Below, in pieces: positions 1-9,212 of a stretch of 36,862 bases of DNA; within the stretch, counting starts at the first letter, position 1, and each line of letters opens with the position of its first letter. The stretch covers positions 1-36,862 of the forward strand of contig JAKLFM010000029.1 in assembly GCA_022711175.1 (NCBI GenBank), written 5' to 3'. The notes under the pieces were generated by a model that was given only the letters and a program-made list of their open reading frames with translations, did no database searches and was not told the DNA's origin. The translations under genes and the position numbers were made by a program. The stretch comes from Bacteroidota bacterium. GTDB taxonomy: Bacteria; Bacteroidota; Bacteroidia; Bacteroidales; UBA4417.

Positions 1-3000
1 CGTTACCGTGGTGAGGCCGTTCGTATAGGTGACATCCCACGGCGCTGTGCCCGTGAAAGCTATCGTCAACGGCGTGGAGGTGCCTTCGCAGATGTCCGTT
101 GAACTTAAAATAGAAGCAGAGGGATTGGGATGGACGAGAAGATAAATACTATCACTGGAATACAAATCCATACATCCCAATAAATTGAGTTTAAGTTTCA
201 CCAGATAACCCTGATCGGTAGGAGCCGGAAAATATCTTGCATGTAAAAGGTTGAGATTATCAAAGGTTCCATCACCGTCAGTAGTCCAGGTAATTGATTT
301 CTGATACATCGTTGAACTTTCAGAGAGCAGGAATGAATCTGTTCCACAGACTTCACTATCGATACCTGCATTAGCGATTGGTATTGGATCGATTAATAAC
401 TGGGCACTGTCAGTGACCTGTGTATAATAGCAATTGCCCAATCCAAAGGCAGTCATTTTAAAAATTATTCTCCTGTTAATCGTTGTTAGATCTAAGGGAC
501 CTGGATAGTATACCGGGGAAAGAATTGTTGAATCATTAAAATGGCCGTCACCGCCGCTGAAGGACCATCTTAATCTTGAAAAGTCAATATCTTGAGCAGT
601 GGATTGAAGCTGATAAGGTGGGTTATCACTGCAGATGTAATCATCAGGTCCAGCAAATACCTTAGGGTGTTTTGAGATTGAGATCCTTGCAGTATCAGAA
701 ACAGTTTTTAAGCTACATGTCAAGATACCTGTTGCCGAAAGTGTTAATGTGACATATCCATTTATAAAGTCTGTATTTCCAGGCATATAGAAAGGAGCAA
801 TTGAGGTAGGGTTACTATAAGTACCATCACCTCCTGACCAGTTGAGTGTACTGAAATTGCTAGCATTGGCTCCATTAATAGGAATAGGTTCTTTAACACA
901 GAATGCTCCGTAAGGCCCAGCATAAGCTACCGGCATAGGGTCGATAGTAAGTTGAACAGTATCAGTTACTATTTCGCCAATGCAAGCAGCACTGCCATAG
1001 CCTGTCAGAACTATTATAACTGTGCCAAAAGCCTTGTCATTGGTTCCAGGAGTGTATAATGGCATCAATGAGAATGGGTTGATGAATATACCATCACCAA
1101 GAGTTGTCCAATGCACCGATGACGTATTAAGTGTTGTTCCGTTTAGAGTATAAGTGTCAGATTCGCAGAAAGAAGCATCAATGCCTGCATTAACTTGTGG
1201 ATAGGGAGAGACTGTGACTATTTGAGTCACAGTGTCAAAGCAATTGCTGCTCGACTCTACAATCAGTGAGACAGTGAATTGACCATGACCCGAAAACAAG
1301 TGTTGAGGGTTTTGAAGATTTGACTGATTGGATGAGCCACTCATCGGGTCCCCAAAATTCCAAATCCAATTGATAATTGAACCAGATCCTACTTGAGACA
1401 GGTCGTTGAATTGCAACGGTGTGCCATCACATGTAGCTGGAGCCAGGTAGTTTGCCATCGGACCAGGATTGATAGTAACTGTTTGACTTTCAAATGATGA
1501 GCAGTTGTCGGATGAAATGATAGTAAGAGTAACAGTGTAGTTACCTGCCGATATATAACTATGAGATGTGTTTGGGTTATCAGGGAAGTCAATGTTTTCA
1601 ATAAACCCATCACCAAAATCCCAAATCCAACTGGATATAAATCCCCATGTAGTGCTGGAGAAATCCTGAAACACAACAGGCGTATTCGTACAATTTGTTT
1701 GGCTGTGAGTAAAATGTGCTATTGGGAGTGGATGTATAGTCAGGGACTTGGTGATTGTATTACTACAACCTAAAGTATCCGTTATTGACAAGGAAATGAA
1801 ATATGTCCCAGGTGAATTAAAAACGTGAGAGCTGTTTTGTATGGATGATGTATTCCCATCACCAAAATTCCAAAGCCATGATGCTACGGCACCAATGTTT
1901 ACGATGCTAGGATCTGGATTGAAAGATACGATTTCATAGAGGCAGGCATCTGACCAACCGAATTCAACATCAGGGAGGCTGAAAATCACTATCTGTGCAG
2001 TATGGGTATTGGTGCAACCACTTGAATTGGTTGCTATGAGAGAAACGGAATATATACCTGGTGCTGTGAATATATGTGTAGGGTTTTGCAGAACGGAGGT
2101 ATTGTTTAACCCGCTCAATGGGTCTCCAAAATTCCAGTTCCAGGAAAGCATGCTACCACCATTATTCGGAATTGATATGTCGTTGAATTGTATTATAGCG
2201 TCTTCACATTGTCCTGTATGTGAGAAATTTGCAATCGGATTCGGTGATACAATCACAGGAATACTAATGCTGTTAGCACATAAATAGGATGTTGTGACTG
2301 TAAGAGTAACATTGAAAGTGCCTGCTGAGGAATATGTATGGGCTACATTTGGGCTATTAGGAAATGCAATTGTGATTGAATTTCCATCTCCGAAATCCCA
2401 ATGCCATGCTGTTATATAACCAACAGATGTTGCACTCAAATCGGTGAACTGTATTGAATTGCCAACACATATCGTTGAGGGATATGAGAATAAAGCAGAA
2501 GGATTAGGTAATATGTGCAGTAACATATTATCTGTTGATAAAGTACAGGGAGGATTGCCGGTCAGAGTAAGCGTAATCGTTATGTTTCCTGTTTCACCAG
2601 GTCCCGGAGTGTAGGTGGGTAACAAAGTTGTAGTTCCTGAAAGACTTCCGCTACCGTTGTGGCTCCATGTAAATGTCAAGCCGTTTGTTGCCGTAGCCCC
2701 GGTTATCGTATAAGTGTTCTCTGTACAAATAGTAGCATCTGGTCCGGCATTTGCAACTGGGGCTTGGAGTATAGTTAAATCAACCTGGTCAGTGGTAACC
2801 GGACAAATAGTTCCATTGCTAACGGTCATTGTAAGAGTAACAACTCCTGTTTCACCTGAACCGGGATTGTATGTAGGAGTGAGTGTACTGGCATTGTTCA
2901 GGGTTCCGGAACCGTTGTGTGTCCAAAGAATGGATGTGTAGTTTTGTGCTGAAGCTCCGGAAACTGTATATGGCACTCCCTGGCAGGTGTTGTTGTTGGC

Positions 3001-5361
3001 GCCAGCGTTCGCTGAAGGAAGTTTATGTATAAATAGATTCATACTGTCAGCTGTTCCATTGCAACCTGACCCATTTGAAGGAGTTATTTTTAATATAACA
3101 GAACCAACATTTATATCTCCTGAACTAGGAGTATAAATAGGATGAAGAATCGAAGAATTATTAAATGATCCGGATCCAGATGTTGTCCAATTGTACAATG
3201 TTGCTCCGTTTACTGAGGAATTGGCTAAAAGATACGTATTACCTTCACAAATAGTATCGTCAGGGCCGGCATAAGCTGTTGATGATGAGCCTGCGGTGGG
3301 TAGTAATTTAAAGATAATGAAATCTGTACCTCCATTATATGTTTGGTCATAAGCATTTGTGGTAACCGGAAAGTTATTTGAAGCTGTTTCTCCCACAACA
3401 ATAAGGGTATCAGAGGAATTAGTTACGTAAGATCCATAATCGTTGCCACTCCCACCGATATATGTTGAATACATAAGCTGAGACGCGTCCATATCAAAAC
3501 TTGAAATAAAACAGTCATATGAACCACCGTTGAATGAAATGTCATATGCACATGAAGTAGTCGGGAAACCACCGCTAGAATATCCGGTTAATGAAATTAT
3601 ACCAGCATTAATATCTAAATCTCTGATAACATCTTCACCTGTACCACCTAAATAAGTTGAATATATAAGATTAGAACCTGTATTATTAAGTTTAACTATT
3701 ATTCCATCTGAAGACCCGCCATTATATATCTGATTATATGCACCTGTTGTTGTTGGAAACCCAGATCCACCCTTTCCGACAAAATAAATATTATTATTTG
3801 CATCTAGTTGTAAGCTTGATAAGCTTAGATCATTTCCAGGGCCTCCGATTATTGTTGAATATATTAAATTTGATAAAGTCGGATCGAATTTACAGATTGC
3901 AATGTCACTGCCACCATTATATGATTCATCATATGCACCTGTTGTAGCAGGAAAATCTCCTTCAATCCATACAAGCAAATAAACATTATTCGAATTATCA
4001 ATCGCAGTAGAAACGCCCCGATCGCGGTTAGCTCCACCTAAATATGTTGAGTATAACAGAGAAGTTGCATTTGAATTTAAAATGCTGACACATGCATCAA
4101 AATCTCCCGCAGCTGAAGTTTGATATGCCCCTGTTGTTGTTGGATAACTGTAACTTGCATATCCACCTATGCAAATATTACCGGCGGAGTTTATACTTAG
4201 GCAACCTGACTGCTCATCATTAGGCCCTCCTAAATATGTAGAAAATATCAAAGAGTTTCCTAAATTGTTTAATTTAAATATTATGAAATCATGATCTCCG
4301 CCACCATAGGTGGGTTGATAAACACCCGATGTGGTTGGAAATGCAGCAGAAGTTGTTAATCCTGATACGAGGATATCGTTTCCTGATCCTGTTAAAACAA
4401 GAGAGGAGGATAAGTCATCACCAGGAGACCCTACATATGTGCTGAATATCAGTTGCGAACCGTTTGGACTGAACTTCGAAATAACCATATCATATTGACC
4501 AATCAGGTTTGTGGAATAAACTCCTGAGGTAGTAGGGAAATTAGTACTAAGTGTAGTTCCCAGAAAATAGACATTGCCCTGATTATCTCTAACCGGCTTT
4601 CGTTCACTTAATTCGGTATTGGAGCCACCTAAGTATGTACTATATATAAGCTGCGGATCAATAATAAGATCATAATCGGGATTATAGTTTTCAACTTTAA
4701 ATCCAATAGCTCCGAATTTATCAATAGTATAATTTGCTCTTACAATTACCTTTTCCCCACTAATAACCTGATATGATTCAGGAATTTTTTCACGTATTTC
4801 TCCAATCTCGGTTTTAAGTATAAGGCATCCTTCGTGATCAACAATTGCATTAACTACTCCAGAATATTTAATTCGGATATCAGAAAGAATTCCGCCTTTG
4901 TGAATAATAAAATCGCTTTTTGGACCTTTCCTGCTGTTATAATATGTTACATCAATTAGATTATAAATATTTAGATATTTGAGAGTCTTAAATACAGGAA
5001 CATTCTTTTTCCAGGAATGTTTATCATTCCCGATAAAACAATTAACATAAGTTTGTAAATAGTCAGATTCTTCAAATTTTACATCTAAATTTGATTTTTC
5101 AAAATTAATTTCAAGGTTTATAACTGCTGAATTATCAGCCTCTTTATTATAGTTTGGAATAAATTGATGAATTATCCGGTTAGAAAAGAAATAAGTATTT
5201 GATAGCCCTGATTTGAGATAATACTCTGATTTATTGTTGATTTGCCCTATGTTTTTTACGAAAAAAGCATCATTGTATTGTGCTGGGTTTAATTCTCCCT
5301 TGGCAAAATAAGAATTTGCTATTATGAGTAGTATTAAAAAAATGAATAATCTCCAATTCAT
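1..5361 (-). CDS. Giant secreted SBBP/PKD repeat surface protein (C-terminus outside window)
   Basis: The frame is open for 1787 codons from the ATG at 5361 to the left edge, so the C-terminus is missing. Residues 1-21 are a signal peptide (MNWRLFIFLILLIIANSYFA). Residues about 30-235 resemble the N-terminal DUF7948 region usually found before SBBP repeats (FFVKNIGQ, then DLIIDPQLIYSTYLGG). Seven SBBP repeats follow (about 235-685), then three Ig-like modules (about 690-950), five PKD domains with W-[ND]-F-G-D cores (about 954-1387), and more Ig-like modules to the edge. Such proteins in Bacteroidota are usually exported by T9SS and carry a C-terminal sorting domain, which would lie beyond position 1. 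The likely role is adhesion, gliding or cell-surface structure; this is inference. No Bacteroidota -7 promoter was recognised upstream. Domain family calls are by eye; the open frame was checked at several points against the PKD tryptophan codons. Confidence 0.9.
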   Translation of the reverse strand, partial: MNWRLFIFLILLIIANSYFAKGELNPAQYNDAFFVKNIGQINNKSEYYLKSGLSNTYFFSNRIIHQFIPNYNKEADNSAVINLEINFEKSNLDVKFEESDYLQTYVNCFIGNDKHSWKKNVPVFKTLKYLNIYNLIDVTYYNSRKGPKSDFIIHKGGILSDIRIKYSGVVNAIVDHEGCLILKTEIGEIREKIPESYQVISGEKVIVRANYTIDKFGAIGFKVENYNPDYDLIIDPQLIYSTYLGGSNTELSERKPVRDNQGNVYFLGTTLSTNFPTTSGVYSTNLIGQYDMVISKFSPNGSQLIFSTYVGSPGDDLSSSLVLTGSGNDILVSGLTTSAAFPTTSGVYQPTYGGGDHDFIIFKLNNLGNSLIFSTYLGGPNDEQSGCLSINSAGNICIGGYASYSYPTTTGAYQTSAAGDFDACVSILNSNATSLLYSTYLGGANRDRGVSTAIDNSNNVYLLVWIEGDFPATTGAYDESYNGGSDIAICKFDPTLSNLIYSTIIGGPGNDLSLSSLQLDANNNIYFVGKGGSGFPTTTGAYNQIYNGGSSDGIIVKLNNTGSNLIYSTYLGGTGEDVIRDLDINAGIISLTGYSSGGFPTTSCAYDISFNGGSYDCFISSFDMDASQLMYSTYIGGSGNDYGSYVTNSSDTLIVVGETASNNFPVTTNAYDQTYNGGTDFIIFKLLPTAGSSSTAYAGPDDTICEGNTYLLANSSVNGATLYNWTTSGSGSFNNSSILHPIYTPSSGDINVGSVILKITPSNGSGCNGTADSMNLFIHKLPSANAGANNNTCQGVPYTVSGASAQNYTSILWTHNGSGTLNNASTLTPTYNPGSGETGVVTLTMTVSNGTICPVTTDQVDLTILQAPVANAGPDATICTENTYTITGATATNGLTFTWSHNGSGSLSGTTTLLPTYTPGPGETGNITITLTLTGNPPCTLSTDNMLLHILPNPSALFSYPSTICVGNSIQFTDLSATSVGYITAWHWDFGDGNSITIAFPNSPNVAHTYSSAGTFNVTLTVTTSYLCANSISIPVIVSPNPIANFSHTGQCEDAIIQFNDISIPNNGGSMLSWNWNFGDPLSGLNNTSVLQNPTHIFTAPGIYSVSLIATNSSGCTNTHTAQIVIFSLPDVEFGWSDACLYEIVSFNPDPSIVNIGAVASWLWNFGDGNTSSIQNSSHVFNSPGTYFISLSITDTLGCSNTITKSLTIHPLPIAHFTHSQTNCTNTPVVFQDFSSTTWGFISSWIWDFGDGFIENIDFPDNPNTSHSYISAGNYTVTLTIISSDNCSSFESQTVTINPGPMANYLAPATCDGTPLQFNDLSQVGSGSIINWIWNFGDPMSGSSNQSNLQNPQHLFSGHGQFTVSLIVESSSNCFDTVTQIVTVSPYPQVNAGIDASFCESDTYTLNGTTLNTSSVHWTTLGDGIFINPFSLMPLYTPGTNDKAFGTVIIVLTGYGSAACIGEIVTDTVQLTIDPMPVAYAGPYGAFCVKEPIPINGANASNFSTLNWSGGDGTYSNPTSIAPFYMPGNTDFINGYVTLTLSATGILTCSLKTVSDTARISISKHPKVFAGPDDYICSDNPPYQLQSTAQDIDFSRLRWSFSGGDGHFNDSTILSPVYYPGPLDLTTINRRIIFKMTAFGLGNCYYTQVTDSAQLLIDPIPIANAGIDSEVCGTDSFLLSESSTMYQKSITWTTDGDGTFDNLNLLHARYFPAPTDQGYLVKLKLNLLGCMDLYSSDSIYLLVHPNPSASILSSTDICEGTSTPLTIAFTGTAPWDVTYTNGLTTVT
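1200..2500 (-). repeat. Five tandem PKD domains
   Basis: Five copies of a module of about 86 residues carry the PKD core W-x-W-[DN]-F-G-D (WHWDFGDG, WNWNFGDP, WLWNFGDG, WIWDFGDG, WIWNFGDP) and an end like H-x-F/Y-x-x-x-G-x-[FY]-x-V-[ST]-L. The cores lie near 2400, 2130, 1870, 1625 and 1360, about 260 bp apart. The copies have diverged at DNA level. Confidence 0.85.
3300..4660 (-). repeat. Seven tandem SBBP (beta-propeller) repeats
   Basis: Each unit of roughly 60 residues starts with a version of LIYSTYLGG followed by acidic or Asn residues, and contains FPTTSGAY-like and YNGG-D-like segments. The seven starts read LIYSTYLGGSNTE, LIFSTYVGSPGDD, LIFSTYLGGPNDE, LLYSTYLGGANRD, LIYSTIIGGPGND, LIYSTYLGGTGED and LMYSTYIGGSGND. 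Seven blades fit one complete beta-propeller. Confidence 0.85.
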
Positions 5362-5469
5362 GGTCAATATGAATATAAAATACTCTATAAAAGTAATGAA
5401 TATTTAAATCGGTACAGATATACATGATTTTTATTTTTGGAAAAAGAAACTATTATAGATCAGAGGATT

Positions 5470-5703
5470 AAGAGTATTTATCCATGTTTCTCATTCTCCG
5501 TATCTTGATTGGTATCAACAATTCAATTCGAAATTTACGATAGTCAGGGTCAGTCTATTGTCAAATTAGTAGATTCCGCTAAGGAGCCTGGAATACACAG
5601 ATTGAAAGTAAAATCTTCATTAAATTGTAATGGTATCATGTTTTTTAAGATAAGAGTCGACAATGATATTTTCTCGGGTAAAGTATTGCATCTTAATGAT
5701 TGA
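5470..5703 (+). pseudogene. Decayed T9SS C-terminal sorting-domain remnant
   Basis: On the plus strand, between two minus-strand genes, a 64-codon frame (5509-5703) reads IQFEIYDSQGQSIVKLV, then an NGIMFFKIRVDN segment and SGKVLHLND. This is the typical second half of a type IX secretion sorting domain, which usually looks like 'IEIYDxxGxxV...GIYFxRI..G...KKxxLx'. The same frame upstream reads SIYPCFSFSVS and then a TGA stop at 5506-5508; this looks like the normal YPNPF start of such a domain after mutation. The frame has no ATG start (only TTG at 5509) and no long reading frame precedes it. I read it as the tail of a lost secreted-protein gene. Nothing else was recognised in 5362-5469 or 5704-5919, apart from a purine-rich AAGGAGG at about 5761-5767 with no gene after it. 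Confidence 0.55.
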
Positions 5704-5919
5704 AAAAGAACAGCTTATTCTTGATAAACATATAAATTTTGTGGTTGTTTTTTCTTATTATAAGGAGGATTCATTCTAATAATATGAGGAAATTGATGCC
5801 AGATTAAGCCATTATCATAAGAAAGCGAGTGTAATTATTCAATATTGGTCAGGCATTTTTTAGTCATTAATGATCTTCAAATTAATGTTGACTTTTAAAT
5901 ATAGCGCGAGATATATAGT

Positions 5920-7389
5920 TTATTGTTCCGAACTCTTTGAAAATTCATCCGTTATTACTGAACGAAGAAGTAAATTTAACTCTTTGTTATAAATCAGCCA
6001 GGTCAAAATCCCCGTGATGATAAGTTGTATAAAATGGATTAAATGAATATTGTTAATCGTTGCAAAGTGCTCAGAGATAATAATAAAAGTCATTACTAAA
6101 ACTGGCAACCATATTAATTTTAAGGTATTGAACTTATAAGCGAAGAAATTTCGTGTTCCAAAATATAAGAAAATATTTTGAATGATTTTGGTAAATAAGT
6201 TAGCCCAAATGGCGCCCCATATTCCGAAGTATTTAATGAGGATAATGGAACTAATCATTTGGATAATGGCTGTATACGCGAAGAGTTTCGGTAATATTTT
6301 TGTTTTTTTATAAAAATATGTTGGAGCAAGGAAATATTGGTATAAGCTACGGGTCGCAAAGCTGATATTTAACAGGGCAAAGAATAAGTATGTCTGTGAA
6401 TAATCCTTAGAAATAAACAGAGGCATGATTAGAGGTAAGAGAAAAGTAGTTATCGGTATAATTATGAGCGATAATGCACTGGAAGCGCTGAAGTACTTAT
6501 TTAGTTCTGTTGTTGAATGATGAAGATTGCCCACTCTTATCAGCTCAAATACCTTTGGCATTATAGTATTGCTTAACCCATTAAGGGTGAATTCAATAAG
6601 CAAAGTGAATTGCAGTGCTAACCCAAATATGGCAATATCATCAAGACTCATGAATTGTTTCATAATCCATGGATATATGTTTGACAAGATCCAGGATAGT
6701 ATATAAAAAATAAGTACGGGTAAAGAAAAAGAAAAAGTGTTCTTAAGATAACTGCCAAGTTGAAGTCTAATCGGGAATTCCTTCTGAAATGAAAATAAAG
6801 CTATCAGAAAAATGCCTAATCCCGATAAAAGCCTTCCCCACATCGGGCCAATCAGAGTATATGGAAACAAAAATAATCCTGTCAATGAAAACCCAATTGT
6901 CATAATAAAGTTGGCAAAATTGACAAGCGCGAACCTTTCCGGACGCTGTTGATTTATTAGAAGGTTGGAGTAGGTTTTAAAAAAACTATTAAAAAATGCA
7001 GTTACAACAGACATTAATCCATAGGGATAGAAGAAAAGATCTTTTCCTTTGAATATAATATTGAATAAGGGTTTGCCGATTATAAGAAAAACCAAACAAC
7101 TGATCAAACCGACTGCAATCAGATATAGCACAATGCTGCCAATCCTGTTTTTTAGAAGGTTATTATCATGTTTGAATTCAAAATATGATATTCCAATATA
7201 AGTATCAAGGCCAAAGTTGACAAGAATCTGAACAAAAGCAGTGAAGCTTATATATAAAAGTAAAGCGCCAAAATCACTAGTTGTAAGATAGTTGGTATAA
7301 AATAACATCAGGAAGAATCCTGACGCCAGAGGTAAAGCCCCAATTATTGTATATACGAAGGAGGATTTAATCAGACCTTTTGAGATCAT
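5920..7389 (-). CDS. Wzx-type polysaccharide flippase (MOP superfamily)
   Basis: A 489-residue, strongly hydrophobic protein with about 12-14 predicted membrane segments along its whole length. This is the size and pattern of lipid-linked oligosaccharide flippases of the MOP/MATE superfamily (Polysacc_synt family). The N-terminus (LIKSSFVYTIIGALPLASGF) and the FANFIMTIGFSLTG and LALQFTLLIEF segments fit this family. It would move undecaprenyl-linked sugar units across the inner membrane for O-antigen, capsule or exopolysaccharide assembly. It is transcribed away from the methyltransferase and glycosyltransferases at 7480-10262, sharing a 90-bp divergent promoter region. DNA is AT-rich, as in its neighbours. 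A Wzx identity cannot be separated from other MOP flippases by eye. Confidence 0.85.
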   Translation of the reverse strand: MISKGLIKSSFVYTIIGALPLASGFFLMLFYTNYLTTSDFGALLLYISFTAFVQILVNFGLDTYIGISYFEFKHDNNLLKNRIGSIVLYLIAVGLISCLVFLIIGKPLFNIIFKGKDLFFYPYGLMSVVTAFFNSFFKTYSNLLINQQRPERFALVNFANFIMTIGFSLTGLFLFPYTLIGPMWGRLLSGLGIFLIALFSFQKEFPIRLQLGSYLKNTFSFSLPVLIFYILSWILSNIYPWIMKQFMSLDDIAIFGLALQFTLLIEFTLNGLSNTIMPKVFELIRVGNLHHSTTELNKYFSASSALSLIIIPITTFLLPLIMPLFISKDYSQTYLFFALLNISFATRSLYQYFLAPTYFYKKTKILPKLFAYTAIIQMISSIILIKYFGIWGAIWANLFTKIIQNIFLYFGTRNFFAYKFNTLKLIWLPVLVMTFIIISEHFATINNIHLIHFIQLIITGILTWLIYNKELNLLLRSVITDEFSKSSEQ

Positions 7390-7415
7390 GTTATCTACAA
7401 TGCTTTTGCTTTAGG

Positions 7416-7423
7416 CAAAAGTA
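7416..7423 (-). promoter_or_regulatory. Bacteroidota -7 element for the flippase gene
   Basis: On the minus strand this reads TACTTTTG, a match to TAnnTTTG. A GTTG sits 17 nt upstream (7441-7444), a weak -33 box. It lies 27 nt from the start codon at 7389. Confidence 0.5.
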
Positions 7424-7453
7424 ATGAACATTATTCCATTCAACTGTATTTTC

Positions 7454-7461
7454 TAATTTTG
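7454..7461 (+). promoter_or_regulatory. Bacteroidota -7 element for the glycan methyltransferase operon
   Basis: TAATTTTG matches TAnnTTTG and ends 18 nt before the ATG at 7480. No clear TTTG was found at -33. With the opposing element at 7416-7423 it makes a compact divergent promoter region. Confidence 0.45.
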
Positions 7462-7479
7462 TGAACTTAACTGAAATCG

Positions 7480-8118
7480 ATGACTGTAAGTTACGCATAT
7501 AATTATTTAGAGCGGCGGGAAATGCTGGGCTATATTCCCCAATCTTGTCAAAAAATTCTTGAAGTAGGCTGTGGTGATGGTTCGTTCGCCTCATTATTAA
7601 AGAAAAGAAATAATGTTGAAGTCTGGGGTGTTGAAATTCACGAGCAATCGGCTAATATTGCTGCATCAAAGATAGATCGGGTATTGTGTGGTGATTTTGA
7701 AACCCTGATGGCTGAACTGTTGCCCACAAATTATTTCGATTGCATTGTATTTAATGATGCCCTTGAACATTTTCCTTATCCTGATAAATTGTTAATCCGT
7801 GTAAAGGAATTACTTGTTTCTGATGGACTTATAGTCACATCATTACCAAACTTCAGGTATGTTGGGAATTTGTGGGAAATCATTATTGATAAAGATTTCA
7901 GATACAAGTCGTTTGGAATACTTGATTATACTCATTTTCGATTTTTTACAATGAAAAGTATTAATCGGATGTTTGATGAGGCTGGATTTCAGGTGATTAT
8001 TAGCCAGGGAATCAATAAGACAAACAGTAAAAAGGTCAAGTTCTTTAATTTGATGGCATTTAATTTCTTTTCTGATATCTTTTTCATGCAAATTGCCACT
8101 GTTGCTAAAAAAAAGTGA
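7480..8118 (+). CDS. Class I SAM-dependent methyltransferase (glycan cluster)
   Basis: A 212-residue protein with the Rossmann motif I ILEVGCGDGSFASLL (residues about 26-40), an acidic residue at the end of strand 2 (WGVEIHE) and a motif IV/post-IV region with NDALEHFPYPD. This layout is typical of Methyltransf_11/23 enzymes found in O-antigen and capsule loci. The acceptor is unknown; a sugar or lipid-linked sugar is likely from context. The C-terminal HFRFFTMKSINRMFDEAGF segment is common in this subgroup. It is the first gene of a plus-strand run; the GT2 gene starts 6 nt after its stop, so the two are probably co-transcribed and translationally coupled. Confidence 0.85.
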   Translation: MTVSYAYNYLERREMLGYIPQSCQKILEVGCGDGSFASLLKKRNNVEVWGVEIHEQSANIAASKIDRVLCGDFETLMAELLPTNYFDCIVFNDALEHFPYPDKLLIRVKELLVSDGLIVTSLPNFRYVGNLWEIIIDKDFRYKSFGILDYTHFRFFTMKSINRMFDEAGFQVIISQGINKTNSKKVKFFNLMAFNFFSDIFFMQIATVAKKK

Positions 8119-8124
8119 TGCCCG

Positions 8125-9165
8125 ATGGATCCTTTAGTTTCAATCATTACACCCACATATAATCATGAATCCTATATTGCAGAGTGCATACAGTCTGTGC
8201 TTGATCAGACTTATAGTAATTGGGAGATGTTGATTATTAATGATGGTAGCACAGATAATACAGCAGAAATTATTAAAACATATGCAGACCAGGATAACAG
8301 AATCAAATTATTTAACCGAGAGAATGTTGGTATTTTCAGGTTGGCAGAAACTTATAATTTTGGATTAAATCATTCTAATGGAAAATATTTAGCAATTCTG
8401 GAAGGGGATGATATTTGGCAACCCGATAAGTTGATACGTCAAATCGAGAAACTGGAGGCTGATGAGAGTGTAATTCTTGCTTGGGGCGTAGCTAAACTGG
8501 TTGATTCTGTTAGTAATAAAGTATATTATTCCTCTCCTGACCCTCATAGTGAAGATGCAAAATATTTCTGTAATCAGCCAGTTGGAAGCATTCTTAATGT
8601 GCTCTTCTTTAAAAATTGTGTTCCTGCGCTGACAATCATGATCAGAAAATCCGCCTTAGTTGAGATTGGTGGTTTTAAACAAGGTTATAACCTTCCTTTA
8701 ATTGATTTACCGACAATTCAGGAATTGAGTGTTAAAGGCTCATTTTATTTTGATGAGATTTTATTGGGAAGTTGGCGAATTTATCCTGGGCAAACTACTA
8801 AAAAATATGTTGCTGCAATTATATTAGGTTTTAGAAATTTGACAATACATAACTATAATAGATTCAGCGCTTTACCTGGGATCGTTTCTAGCACTAATCT
8901 GAAACTTATCGAGAGAAATTTCAGGAGGCTTTTGATAATTGCTTACTCTCGTGACGGGAGATATAAATTAATTAGGGGTGAATTTCGAGCGGCAAGACTT
9001 GATTATTTCAGGTCTATATCTCTTCCTGGAGGTGAGTATATGTGGAAGTTTAGATCATTAATCGGGTTAACATTCAGTATATTTCATTTAAATGTTGAAG
9101 GATTAGCTAGAATCTTGGGCAGACCAACTTATATAAGAAAAGAACCATTATTTAATAAGTCTTAA
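8125..9165 (+). CDS. Glycosyltransferase family 2
   Basis: A 346-residue GT-A enzyme. The N-terminal PLVSIITPTYNHESYIAECI is the classic GT2 start, followed by INDGSTDNT (about 38-46) for nucleotide binding and EGDDIW (about 93-98) as the metal-binding DXD equivalent. The remaining 200 residues are the less conserved acceptor part, with no obvious membrane span. It should transfer a sugar from a nucleotide-sugar donor to a growing surface glycan; donor and acceptor cannot be read from sequence. It follows the methyltransferase by 6 nt and precedes a GT4 gene by 47 nt. Confidence 0.88.
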   Translation: MDPLVSIITPTYNHESYIAECIQSVLDQTYSNWEMLIINDGSTDNTAEIIKTYADQDNRIKLFNRENVGIFRLAETYNFGLNHSNGKYLAILEGDDIWQPDKLIRQIEKLEADESVILAWGVAKLVDSVSNKVYYSSPDPHSEDAKYFCNQPVGSILNVLFFKNCVPALTIMIRKSALVEIGGFKQGYNLPLIDLPTIQELSVKGSFYFDEILLGSWRIYPGQTTKKYVAAIILGFRNLTIHNYNRFSALPGIVSSTNLKLIERNFRRLLIIAYSRDGRYKLIRGEFRAARLDYFRSISLPGGEYMWKFRSLIGLTFSIFHLNVEGLARILGRPTYIRKEPLFNKS

Positions 9166-9212
9166 AAATTAAAAGTTATTTTAGGTCGAAGCAGCTAAAT
9201 GAAGACATTCAG

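Noticed and set aside
5758..5810. Shine-Dalgarno-like TAAGGAGG followed by a short ATG frame
   Set aside because: The frame is only a few codons long and Bacteroidota rarely depend on strong Shine-Dalgarno sites.
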